Shown: positions 16,117 through 24,113 of the stretch, in pieces
How the letters are laid out: the number at the start of each line of letters is the position of its first letter
Position numbering within the stretch: position 1 is the stretch's first letter
Assembly: GCA_946623875.1 (NCBI GenBank)
Contig: CAMORO010000001.1
Coordinates: 1 to 64,000 of the forward strand
DNA: 64,000 nucleotides
Origin: an uncultured Lachnospiraceae bacterium
GTDB taxonomy: Bacteria > Bacillota > Clostridia > Lachnospirales > Lachnospiraceae
Direction: 5' to 3'
Translations under genes and position numbers: made by a program
The notes under the pieces: generated by a model
The model's input: the letters and a program-made list of their open reading frames with translations, nothing else
Told to the model about the DNA's origin: nothing
Database searches by the model: none

Positions 16117-17103
16117 TTATTTATAAACCTTATACAATTCATCCGATTTAGGCGGTTCCAGATAACGAACCTCATCTTCATTTATGAGGATTCTGTCATT
16201 TCCTTCCGTAACCTTGCCAATCACAGATGCATTGATACCCTCTTTCCCAAGCTTACGTACAAGATCATGACCGTTTGGTGCAGTGATGAGCATTGATCCG
16301 CTGGATATGAGCTGATATGGATTCAGACCAAAGAACTCGCATACCTCTATCGTCTCCTGCCTTACCGGAATACACTTAAGATCTATGGAAAGTCCCACTC
16401 CCGATGCCTCGGCAACCTCCCACAGAGCTCCGAATATCCCGCCCTCGGTTACATCATGCATGGCCGTTACCCCATGCCTTACCGCGACTGCCGCCTCAGG
16501 TACAACAGACAGATATTGAATGAAGCCTGCTGCCGTCTCTACAAACGGAGTACTGAAACGTTTGAGCAGTTCAGCCTCTTTTTCACGGGCTATTATCGAT
16601 GTTCCTTCAAGACCGATCCACTTAGTCACGATCACATCATCGCCCGGCCTTGCACCTCCGGTAGTCACAAGAGCATCCTTAACAATCTTTCCGATGCCTG
16701 TAACCGTGATAACGGGCTGATTAACCACCCTTGTAACTTCCGTGTGTCCGCCAATTGTCTGTATATTAAGTGAATGACAGGTCTCCTCGACCTGCTTCAT
16801 CACTTCTTTTAATTCTGACTCTTGTGTTCCTTCGGGCAGAAGAACCGAAAGCATGACCCCGATCACCTCGGCTCCCGAGGATGCTATGTCATTGGCTGTC
16901 ACATGTATGGCAAGAGCACCTATTTCATGCGATGTCCCTGTTATGGGATCGGTACTCATTACAAATACTTCACCCTCTTTAAGCTGTATGGCTGCACAGT
17001 CCTCACCCACAGCCGCTCCCATGATGATCTCGTCTCTTTTGGTTTTGATCTGCCTTATGATGGAGCGCTTAAGTACCGCTTCAGGTACTTTGCCTATGTT
17101 CAT
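16117..17103 (-). CDS. AIR synthase/HypE-family protein
   Basis: A 328-residue protein of the PurM/HypE/ThiL/SelD fold. The N-terminal ATP-binding half shows MGAAVGEDCAAIQLKEGEVF, MSTDPITG and ALAIHVTANDIASSGAEVIG; the C-terminal half has MHDVTEGGIFGALWEVAEASG and PYQLISSGSMLITAP. It resembles HypE, which dehydrates carbamoyl groups during NiFe-hydrogenase maturation. However, no other hyp gene is present, and the invariant C-terminal cysteine of true HypE is not seen (the protein ends ELYKVYK). A stand-alone relative of unknown substrate is therefore more likely. It is the first gene of the operon with the Lrp regulator and aminotransferase. Confidence 0.75.
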   Translation of the reverse strand: MNIGKVPEAVLKRSIIRQIKTKRDEIIMGAAVGEDCAAIQLKEGEVFVMSTDPITGTSHEIGALAIHVTANDIASSGAEVIGVMLSVLLPEGTQESELKEVMKQVEETCHSLNIQTIGGHTEVTRVVNQPVITVTGIGKIVKDALVTTGGARPGDDVIVTKWIGLEGTSIIAREKEAELLKRFSTPFVETAAGFIQYLSVVPEAAVAVRHGVTAMHDVTEGGIFGALWEVAEASGVGLSIDLKCIPVRQETIEVCEFFGLNPYQLISSGSMLITAPNGHDLVRKLGKEGINASVIGKVTEGNDRILINEDEVRYLEPPKSDELYKVYK

Positions 17104-17158
17104 TGGTTGAATTCCTCTTTACTGAATTGTTGTCTTAACTATTTATAATTTCTGCTCC

Positions 17159-19144
17159 TTACTCACCCTCCGGTGCAGCTTCGGCTGCAGGTTCGGGTGC
17201 AGGTTCCGCAGGTGCTTCGGGTGCAGCTTCAGACGCTGCGGGTGTCTCGGGCATTACCGGAACAGCCGCCGGATCAAGTCCCGGGATCAACGGCATCATC
17301 GGAACTCCTGCCGCCGCACTCTTTAACTGGTTGATGGTACTCTTGCAGGCTTCTATGCTTCCTGTTGCTATGGCAGCCTTAACTGCTGCGGTTATTTCCG
17401 GATTGTCAGCCGCAGTTCCTACAGACGCTGTCTTCGGTACCGCCTGATAAGTACTCCTGTTTATCTGTACTCTTTCTGTTTCAACTCCGTCAACCTTGAT
17501 TATCTTCCAGTACTCACCTCTGTATCCGGTATGTGCCGACTGGATATGGATCTCACCTACAGGTGCGGACGGATCGGCAACCACCTTTTCACCTTCGGGT
17601 TCCTTCTTCTCAAGTTCCACGCTTTCAAATGATAATGTCCTGTTTGAAGGCCTGTTTTCAACTCCGTAAATGTTGAATACAACCTGTTTATCATCGGTCG
17701 TATATCCTTCGATGTATATGGGAGTCTCCATATTGTTTGTAAACTTAAAATCTTTGGATGTTCCCGAAATAGCCGCATCCGCCGACATATCTACATAATT
17801 TACGATCATGGAGTGATTGTATCTTTCGTCAACCTGAAGTTCAGCACGTATTACGGCATTGTAAAGGGTTGAACTTACCTGGCATATTCCGCCTCCAAGA
17901 CTCTCAACCACAAGTCCGTTGGCATATGAACCTGCCAGGAAATATCCGTTTTCTTCAGTGAAAGGACTTACACACTCATACACTGACAACTGTTCACCGG
18001 GATACAGCAGCCTTCCGTTGATAAGCTTGGTTCCGTTACGTACATTTCCCGAACGCTCCTTACCGGATGATGAGAAGCTGGTAGAAAAATGTCCCAACAG
18101 ATCCTTGACTTTCTCAAGGTCTGCGGCCGTTCCTTTGGGCTGTATCATTCCTGATACAAGTTCTATGCTCACACTTTCCTTGTTCCAGTTGTTCATGATA
18201 CTCATAACAGAATCTACGGACTGATCCACATCTATTCCGAAGCCTTCCTGTCCCTCTGTTATATGGAACACTCCGCCTTCCCTTGTCATCGTCGCATCCT
18301 TGGCATCGGATCCGCATGCATCACTCTCAGCCTGGACAACGTTTCTGACATACGCCTTGTCAGCGGCTACATTTATGTCATAGACCTTATGCTCTACCTC
18401 AAGGTCTTTGTTTGCCTTGTATCTTGCAATCACATTACCTGTCTTGCCAAGCCCTATCGCTTCAATAAGGATGTCACTGTTGCTCCACTTCACACCCAGA
18501 TCACCGGCCGATACGGTTGTTACCCTGTCATTTATTGATGTAAGTTCTATCGGAGTCTCGCGAAGCTTTGCAATGTAATCCTCTATCCTCGACTGCGCTT
18601 CCTTGTATGTGAGTCCTGAAATATCTATGTCATCAGCATACACACCCTTGTTTATCTTTGCGTCCGGATCAATATGTACGGACGCCGGGACTTCCACATT
18701 TATCTCAGTTGTCAGGCTGTTTTCATTTTCAAGCAGATTATCAGCCTCAATATCAACCGAATCACTTCCGGAGGAAATATTGATATTAACCTCATCTGCA
18801 GCGCTGTCCGTCTGTGTATCCGGTATACTGTCCGCTACTCCCGCAGATATATTAACATCGGTCACCGTGTCGTTATCCCCGGACGCTCCGTTATCCGCAT
18901 CAGTCCGGGCAGGATCGGTACTCTCATTATGTGCAGGTGCTGACGTATTCCCCTGTGTTCCCGACTTGGTTATGGTCACACCCTGCCGGGGTTCTTCATC
19001 AACAAACGTGATCACACTGTCTGATTTGCTTATGGATTTGCCGCTCCCTGCCGGCTTGGCAAATACCGGATCAACTCCCGTCAAAACCAGACCCGCTATG
19101 CACAATACTGCGGCACGAAGCCTTAGCTGCTTATTCACTGACAT
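17159..19144 (-). CDS. VanW-family secreted/anchored protein with peptidoglycan-binding-4 region
   Basis: A 661-residue exported protein. A short N-terminal signal or anchor (LRAAVLCIAGLVLTGVDPVFA) is followed by ~130 residues of Ser/Asp/Thr-rich linker. A YoaR-like region comes next (about 165-330; GVYADDIDISGLTYKEAQSR), then the VanW domain with its hallmark LYPGEQLSVYECVSPF and GGGICQVSSTLYNAV, and a G5-like end (VENRPSNRTLSFESVELEKK). The tail from about 610 is Pro/Ala/Glu-rich. VanW proteins are envelope-associated, sometimes near vancomycin-resistance genes, but no van genes are here. Upstream lie a -10 and a striking dyad in the leader. Confidence 0.85.
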   Translation of the reverse strand: MSVNKQLRLRAAVLCIAGLVLTGVDPVFAKPAGSGKSISKSDSVITFVDEEPRQGVTITKSGTQGNTSAPAHNESTDPARTDADNGASGDNDTVTDVNISAGVADSIPDTQTDSAADEVNINISSGSDSVDIEADNLLENENSLTTEINVEVPASVHIDPDAKINKGVYADDIDISGLTYKEAQSRIEDYIAKLRETPIELTSINDRVTTVSAGDLGVKWSNSDILIEAIGLGKTGNVIARYKANKDLEVEHKVYDINVAADKAYVRNVVQAESDACGSDAKDATMTREGGVFHITEGQEGFGIDVDQSVDSVMSIMNNWNKESVSIELVSGMIQPKGTAADLEKVKDLLGHFSTSFSSSGKERSGNVRNGTKLINGRLLYPGEQLSVYECVSPFTEENGYFLAGSYANGLVVESLGGGICQVSSTLYNAVIRAELQVDERYNHSMIVNYVDMSADAAISGTSKDFKFTNNMETPIYIEGYTTDDKQVVFNIYGVENRPSNRTLSFESVELEKKEPEGEKVVADPSAPVGEIHIQSAHTGYRGEYWKIIKVDGVETERVQINRSTYQAVPKTASVGTAADNPEITAAVKAAIATGSIEACKSTINQLKSAAAGVPMMPLIPGLDPAAVPVMPETPAASEAAPEAPAEPAPEPAAEAAPEGE

Positions 19145-19163
19145 CCCTCAATTCTTTAATACT

Positions 19164-19187
19164 AAATTTCAAGTCAACTTGAAATTT
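19164..19187. promoter_or_regulatory. 11-bp dyad in the VanW gene leader
   Basis: AAATTTCAAGT (19164-19174), 2 bases, ACTTGAAATTT (19177-19187): a near-continuous 24-bp palindrome 20 bases upstream of the VanW start. It lies downstream of a TATAAT (19205-19210, minus strand), so it would lie just after the start site as operator or leader hairpin. Confidence 0.55.
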
Positions 19188-19209
19188 GGTTACATTCAAC
19201 GTATATTAT

Positions 19210-19278
19210 AGTAAACGCATCATACGATTTAATTAAAGGCAGCGATTTACGTATTGAGTATAAATGATCGCGTTTACT
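19210..19278. repeat. Long-armed inverted repeat between the 34-aa gene and the VanW gene
   Basis: AGTAAACGC (19210-19218) pairs with GCGTTTACT (19270-19278). Pairing extends on both sides (TA/TA, ATCAT/ATGAT) across single-base bulges, giving about 16 bp with a ~40-base loop. It could be a terminator for the small gene or part of the VanW promoter region. Confidence 0.45.
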
Positions 19279-19290
19279 GTAACCATAATC

Positions 19291-19395
19291 TTACTGTATA
19301 AGATAAGCTATGGTCGGAACAACCATGGCAAGTACAAGGATTATAATTATTATACTTGACATGAGCTTTTTTGATTTCTTATTGTAGAAATTCAT
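19291..19395 (-). CDS. 34-residue single-pass membrane peptide
   Basis: A small gene supported by an excellent AGGGAGG site six bases before the ATG at 19395. The product starts with a basic stretch (MNFYNKKSKKLM), has one hydrophobic helix (SSIIIIILVLAMVVPTIAYL) and ends two residues later. A longer reading upstream to 19575 overlaps the divergent gene and is not supported. Small membrane peptides of this form (basic N-terminus plus one helix, like the DUF4044 group) are widespread in Firmicutes without known function. It is divergent from the anchored protein at 19451, with only 55 bases between the two starts. Confidence 0.7.
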   Translation of the reverse strand: MNFYNKKSKKLMSSIIIIILVLAMVVPTIAYLIQ

Positions 19396-19450
19396 GGAAA
19401 ACCTCCCTAAAATATATCTGAACCACTGATACCTTAAAGGAATATTATAT

Positions 19451-20113
19451 ATGATATCACCTATTTTTACAACTATTGTTATCGGTTTTCTGGCGATCAT
19501 GGTATACATGAAAGCAACCACAACCAGGTTCAATACAGGCGATGATGATGTCATCGAGAACGAGAGCAGGGCCAATGCGGTACGAAAAAAAAGCCTTGAT
19601 GATCTTAATTACATTCATATACCTGTAGAAACGCTTCCTTTCCATTATGAAGACACGGAAAAGACAGCGGATGGACCACGGAAATCGATCAATTCCGATG
19701 TTATTTTACGGGATGATGAGAACAATGTCCTCAGGATGTGTGACAGAAAAACAGTCAACTTCACGGGAATGTCAAATACCGATCTGAAAATGACATACGG
19801 TGCGCCCAATCTTACGGTCCTGTCCGAATATGATGCCAACTTCACGGAACTGGTTAAGGCTCTTGACACCTGGGGAACCCATCTTATAGAGCGTGATCTT
19901 AAGGATGATGCAAGGAAGGTACTTGAATTCGCGGTTGAATGCAGGAGCGACCTTAAATCTACCTATATAAATCTTGCCAATATATATGTTGACGGATTTG
20001 AATTCGACAGGCTTGATCACATAACCGAAATCGCGGACAGTCTCAATTCCCTTATGAAGGAGCCTATCCTGCGGGCACTTAGAGACAAAGCCGATCTGAG
20101 AAATATGTTCTGA
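19451..20113 (+). CDS. Conserved membrane-anchored protein of unknown function
   Basis: A 220-residue protein I do not recognise. Residues about 2-22 (ISPIFTTIVIGFLAIMVYMK) form an N-terminal membrane anchor. A polar linker and a ~70-residue region with VETLPFHYEDTEK and DENNVLRMCDRK follow. The C-terminal ~100 residues are all-helical and look like one to three TPR-type repeats (LDTWGTHLIERDLKDDARKV, then VECRSDLKSTYINLANIYVD). The presumed TPR part faces the cytoplasm and may bind a protein partner. An AAAGGAA site precedes the start. It is divergent from the 34-aa membrane peptide and convergent with the DUF218 pseudogene. Confidence 0.7.
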   Translation: MISPIFTTIVIGFLAIMVYMKATTTRFNTGDDDVIENESRANAVRKKSLDDLNYIHIPVETLPFHYEDTEKTADGPRKSINSDVILRDDENNVLRMCDRKTVNFTGMSNTDLKMTYGAPNLTVLSEYDANFTELVKALDTWGTHLIERDLKDDARKVLEFAVECRSDLKSTYINLANIYVDGFEFDRLDHITEIADSLNSLMKEPILRALRDKADLRNMF

Positions 20114-20115
20114 CA

Positions 20116-20738
20116 TTAACTGTTCCGGATAATTACATATATTATGATCAACGCAAATGCCGCGAGTTGGGATTTCCTGTACATGGAAAGGATTGCTATA
20201 TATTCACGTATGAACATGCAAAACGTATTGCCCTGTTGATCCTTTGGCGAAGAAGCGGCAAAAGGTTCACCTGCTTTCCTATATAACAGCCGAGAATGAT
20301 AATATAATCCTTGTCATGACCGGGTTTATTAAGAGCAGCGGCGTAGCTCATTATTACGGTTCCGATAAAGATACAGATGTAGTAACATGCAATGATCTCA
20401 GTAATGATCGTATACCTGCACAACAGATTGAATATAAGGCAGACACAACCGAAAGCCGTTCCCAGCAAATGCCATTTCTTAAAACCTTCATGTCTTATCG
20501 TCGTCAGATTACATATGAAAAGAAATACCGTCATCGCAAAGATCACGGGGATCGTTCCTGTTAAAAAAAGCTTTGGAAAATCCGATATGATATCACGTAA
20601 TTCATGTCCTTTAAATGGAATATGTCTTATTATATGGACAATAAGCGAGATCAGCACTATGCCCAGCCCGGCAGTACTGATCCCGAAATATGAACATATG
20701 AAATTCCAGCGTTTATTTCTACTGTTGTTTGTTAACAT
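20116..20738 (-). pseudogene. DUF218/YdcF-family membrane protein gene with internal deletion and frameshift
   Basis: The open frame (from 20789, or 20738 with M of MLTNNSRNKRW) encodes four N-terminal membrane helices. It then encodes the start of a DUF218/YdcF domain (DKDYIIILGCYIGKQVNLL, PLLRQRINRAIRFA) and stops abruptly at 20196 after CSYVNI. In another frame directly across the junction (about 20197-20214) and on to a TAA at 20116-20118, the sequence reads FIREYIAILSMYRKSQLAAF followed by a hydrophobic helix. This looks like the normal C-terminus of the same kind of protein. About 150 codons of the catalytic-like domain are therefore missing. It follows nth with a 4-base overlap if the longest start is used. 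Confidence 0.65.
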
Positions 20739-20785
20739 GGTAATCTGTAACGTATAGAATAGCCACTGCCAAAAGCAGGGGCGTG

Positions 20786-21406
20786 TCATGCGTATGAACA
20801 GTACTTCCTGAGCTTGCAGCGCTCACATTGCGGACTTATCGCCTTACATATATCACGTCCGAAGGTGATGAGCTGTATGTTTATGAGTATCCAGTGATCC
20901 TTCGGTATCTCCTTCATCAGATCGAACTCTATCTTCACCGGCTCGGTCTCTCTGGTGAGACCGAGCTTACCGGATATCCTCTTTACATGCGTATCAACCA
21001 CGATGCTTGGGATACCGTATACATTTCCTCTTATTACGTTGGCAGTCTTTCTTCCCACACCCGGCAGTGATGTAAGTTCGTCTATATCCGAAGGAACCCT
21101 GTCATCATATTTCTCATGGAGCATGCGGCAGCATGCAATGATATTCTTCGCCTTGTTGTGATAGAAACCGGTACTCTTTATATCCTGCTCCAGCTCGCTC
21201 AGCGAAGCTTCGGCAAAAGACCGTATATCGGGATACTTAACAAACAGATCCTTTGTAACTGTATTTACTCTGGCATCGGTACACTGGGCCGAAAGTATGG
21301 TGGCGATCAGGAGCTGCCAGGCACTGTCATGATCAAGATAGCAGACAAGACCGGTCCCGTACATATCGTCCAGTATGTTCAAAATTTCTCCGGTACGCTT
21401 CTTCAT
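20786..21406 (-). CDS. nth: Endonuclease III
   Basis: A 206-residue DNA glycosylase/AP lyase for oxidised pyrimidines in base excision repair. The helix-hairpin-helix LTSLPGVGRKTANVI contains the catalytic lysine, and VDTHVKRISGKLG the catalytic aspartate. The C-terminal iron-sulfur loop CKAISPQCERCKLRKYC has the exact C-x6-C-x2-C-x5-C spacing. I start at 21406 (MKKRTGEILN), four bases past the telA stop; the 71 extra residues of the longer frame are Arg-rich readthrough of telA sequence. The RBS is weak, so translation is probably coupled to telA. Confidence 0.95.
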   Translation of the reverse strand: MKKRTGEILNILDDMYGTGLVCYLDHDSAWQLLIATILSAQCTDARVNTVTKDLFVKYPDIRSFAEASLSELEQDIKSTGFYHNKAKNIIACCRMLHEKYDDRVPSDIDELTSLPGVGRKTANVIRGNVYGIPSIVVDTHVKRISGKLGLTRETEPVKIEFDLMKEIPKDHWILINIQLITFGRDICKAISPQCERCKLRKYCSYA

Positions 21407-21410
21407 TGTA

Positions 21411-22619
21411 TTATTCCAGGCTGACCTTACTGAGTTCGATGAGCTTGTTATGCATCTCTGTCTCGATACGGCTAAGCTCCTTCTCGGCCTCGGCACGCTT
21501 CGTACGTCCGTCTGCCTGTATCTGTACCACTTCGTTAAGCGTATCGATAAGTGTCTGATTGGTATGTGTAAGGGTCTCGATGTCCACGATTCCTCTCTCA
21601 GCCTCCTTCGCCGATGCAACAGTTGCTATCTTAAGGGCTTCGGCATTCTTCTTAAGAAGCTCATTGGTCATATCCGTCACGTCCTTCTGGGCTTTGGCAG
21701 CCTCGGTTGAATGGTTAAGACCTATAGCGATAACCATCTGACTCTTCCAGAGAGGTATGGTATTCACCAGAGTACTCTGGATCTTCTCAGACATCATCGT
21801 ATCGTTGTTCTGGATAAGACGTATCTGCGGAGCCATCTGCATGGATATGTTTCTTGTAAGCTCAAGGTCATAGATCTTTTTCTCAAATCTCTCTATCATT
21901 GCAGCGTAATCGGAAGCAGCCTGCGAATCCTCGGGAAGCCCTGTTTCTTCAGCTTTCTTAAGAAGCTTCGGAAGCTCCTGCTGCTTGGCGATCGCAAGCT
22001 TTTCCTTTCCTGCGATTATATAAAGCGTCAGGTTCTTGTAATAGGTAAGGTTCGTCTCATACATCTTATCGAGCATTGCGACATCCTTAAGCAGAGTCAC
22101 CTGATGTCCTTCCATGATCTTAACGACCTTGTTCACATTGTTTTCGGTCTTGTCATATCTTGCAACAAGATCGTTAACCTTGGCCTGTCCCTTCTTGAAC
22201 AGTCCAAGAAAGCCCTTCTTCTCTTCCTCTGTATTAAAACCCTTAAGCTCCGCAACAAGACCGGTAAGCAGTTCACCGATCTCACCCATATCCTTGGTAC
22301 GTACGCTGTTAAGTGCTCCCTCGGAGAAATCGGCTATCTTCTTCTGTGCTCCGGCGCCGTACTGGATCACGAGCTGGGTATTGTTAAGGTCTATCTGCTG
22401 TACGTAGCTGTCAACAACTTTCTGCTCCTCAGGAGTCAGATCGCTCTTTGTCTTAATGTCGGCAAGCTCGGTTCCGTAGTCAACCGGTGTATGGGCTACC
22501 GGCTTCTCCGGTTCAAGTGCGGCAAACGGCGACTCGTACAGAGTTGCTTCCGGTACTGCAGGTTCTGCCTGCATGGCTGCTGTTGTTCCCATTGTTGTGT
22601 CGTTTAAATTTGTGTCCAT
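21411..22619 (-). CDS. telA: TelA-family toxic anion resistance protein
   Basis: A 402-residue, almost entirely helical protein of the TelA/KlaA family. It has an N-terminal disordered segment (to about residue 50), then long amphipathic helices (KGFLGLFKKGQAKVNDLVARY; LLKDVAMLDKMYETNLTYYK; MAPQIRLIQNNDTMMSEKIQ). The family was named for tellurite resistance on plasmids, but chromosomal copies next to xpaC are linked to envelope stress and membrane-associated functions; the molecular activity is unknown. It lies 71 bases downstream of xpaC and four bases before nth, so the three are probably co-transcribed. Confidence 0.9.
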   Translation of the reverse strand: MDTNLNDTTMGTTAAMQAEPAVPEATLYESPFAALEPEKPVAHTPVDYGTELADIKTKSDLTPEEQKVVDSYVQQIDLNNTQLVIQYGAGAQKKIADFSEGALNSVRTKDMGEIGELLTGLVAELKGFNTEEEKKGFLGLFKKGQAKVNDLVARYDKTENNVNKVVKIMEGHQVTLLKDVAMLDKMYETNLTYYKNLTLYIIAGKEKLAIAKQQELPKLLKKAEETGLPEDSQAASDYAAMIERFEKKIYDLELTRNISMQMAPQIRLIQNNDTMMSEKIQSTLVNTIPLWKSQMVIAIGLNHSTEAAKAQKDVTDMTNELLKKNAEALKIATVASAKEAERGIVDIETLTHTNQTLIDTLNEVVQIQADGRTKRAEAEKELSRIETEMHNKLIELSKVSLE

Positions 22620-22690
22620 GGTATACCCTCCGTTTTATGACATACTGTTTATTGCTACGTTTGGAAAACCGTTAAAATCCCATATAACCT

Positions 22691-24073
22691 TTACTGACCC
22701 TTGAGTACGGGCTCCTGCGCCAGACCTTCCTGCGTGAGCATGGTCGTCAGTACCTGTGCATCCGAAGTCACATCCCATACGGAATCCCGGAACAGGTTGT
22801 TGAGCAGTTGGACAAAGGCTTCATTTATCGTATCCAGCGTATTCTCTATCTCGGACTTGGCATCTTTTATTTCCTTACCGGGAGCACTGACCTTATCATA
22901 CTCGGCATAGGCCTCCACCAGCTTAAGCATAGTGGGAAGATAGTAGTCCATAAGCTTGTGCATCCTGTCCATCTGTTCCGGATGTTCACTGACCCTGTTG
23001 AAAATCTGCTTAAGAACATCTTCAAGGTAGCTTAACTTGGCAGATATCACTTCGCCCGGAATATCATCATTAAGCCTGTGCAGCTTCTCTATGGCCTCCA
23101 TACCGTCAGAAACCATTACTTCAAGTTCACTCTTCTCCTCCGTGGTAAGCTCAGCCTCTTTCGCTGCCTCTTCAGCCTTCTGCCTGCTCTTCATCGTATC
23201 GTATTCCCTGTATACCTCTTCCGAAAGCATAAGGGTAGTCTCTTCCGTATCCAGATAGCCCTCAGGGTAAAATCCCTTTTTGAGCATCTTCTTTATATCC
23301 TTTCGAAGCTTCTTCTCTTCGGTTCCGGTCGCAGATGCAAGCCTGGCAATTGTGGAATACATCTTGGTACCGCATAGCTGCGCATATCTCTTCGCCCGTT
23401 TGATCAGATTTCTGTCATTTCCGCCCTTCACTATGGCAGCTATACTGACTATCGTGAGAATGGAGCAGACCAGGATCCCGATCCCCATCGAGGAATCCAC
23501 TGTTGCAGCTATCGCCAGCATCAGAGTTATCAGTCCAAACAGGCTGGTACCTATGATCCCAAGTACCAGATACAATAAACTTGTATTATCACCCACTGCT
23601 TTAAATTTGGTAGGCAGGAGCTGTCCGTTTACCACGATCGAATTGGGTGATCTTAAGAGCCTTTTTAATTCTTCGCGTTTACGTCTTTCGCTAATGCTCT
23701 TTTGACGCTGCTCCGTTGCGTTTGTTCCGCTTCTTAAGGGTGCCTCACCGGGTCTTTTGACATATGCCGACTCCCTCTGCGCTCTTCTTGCCGCTTCACG
23801 CTGCCTGCGTTCCTCCCTCTCCCGCTCAAGCTGTTTCTGCTTTTCCCTTGTAGCAGCTCCGTCCGAGTAGGTAGAGTATTTATGGGTTGAAACATTCTGA
23901 GCTCCGCCTCCGAGTATACTCCTCTCAAGATGCTCTGTCGCATCATCGAGAACACGGTTGACAGAAGACCTTATCGCGCTGTCAAGTCCGCCAAAATTAC
24001 CGTTCTTAAGTCCCTGCTTAAGAGCCCTGCTTATCTCATCGCCTATTTCATTAAACAGTTGATTGTCTGCCAT
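22691..24073 (-). CDS. xpaC: XpaC-like protein (5-bromo-4-chloroindolyl phosphate hydrolysis family)
   Basis: A 460-residue protein. The N-terminal ~135 residues are charged and probably partly disordered (EKQKQLEREREERRQREAA). Two membrane helices follow (LLYLVLGIIGTSLFGLITLM and GIGILVCSILTIVSIAAIVK), and then a helical cytoplasmic C-terminal domain typical of XpaC. XpaC and TelA are regularly neighbours in Firmicutes and are thought to act together at the membrane; no enzyme activity is established. A GGAG site precedes the ATG at 24073. The gene follows the tyrosine-kinase gene by 40 bases and may be the continuation of the exopolysaccharide transcript. Confidence 0.82.
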   Translation of the reverse strand: MADNQLFNEIGDEISRALKQGLKNGNFGGLDSAIRSSVNRVLDDATEHLERSILGGGAQNVSTHKYSTYSDGAATREKQKQLEREREERRQREAARRAQRESAYVKRPGEAPLRSGTNATEQRQKSISERRKREELKRLLRSPNSIVVNGQLLPTKFKAVGDNTSLLYLVLGIIGTSLFGLITLMLAIAATVDSSMGIGILVCSILTIVSIAAIVKGGNDRNLIKRAKRYAQLCGTKMYSTIARLASATGTEEKKLRKDIKKMLKKGFYPEGYLDTEETTLMLSEEVYREYDTMKSRQKAEEAAKEAELTTEEKSELEVMVSDGMEAIEKLHRLNDDIPGEVISAKLSYLEDVLKQIFNRVSEHPEQMDRMHKLMDYYLPTMLKLVEAYAEYDKVSAPGKEIKDAKSEIENTLDTINEAFVQLLNNLFRDSVWDVTSDAQVLTTMLTQEGLAQEPVLKGQ

Positions 24074-24096
24074 TTTCGCTCCGCATTGCTATATTG

Positions 24097-24113
24097 ATAA
24101 CTATTCAGAACAG
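24097..24113 (-). repeat. Copy of the dispersed 17-bp motif, abutting a stop codon
   Basis: Matches 16 of 17 positions of the terminal repeat GTAACTATTCAGAACAG found at both ends of the 52976-53134 element. It begins immediately after the stop codon of the tyrosine-kinase gene. Confidence 0.6.

Noticed and set aside
17159-19144. Vancomycin-resistance role for the VanW protein
   Set aside because: No vanH/A/X/Y/R/S genes nearby; VanW domains are common in ordinary clostridial envelope proteins.
19291-19575. 94-codon form of the small membrane peptide
   Set aside because: The extra 60 residues are antisense to the divergent gene; the AGGGAGG site points to the start at 19395.
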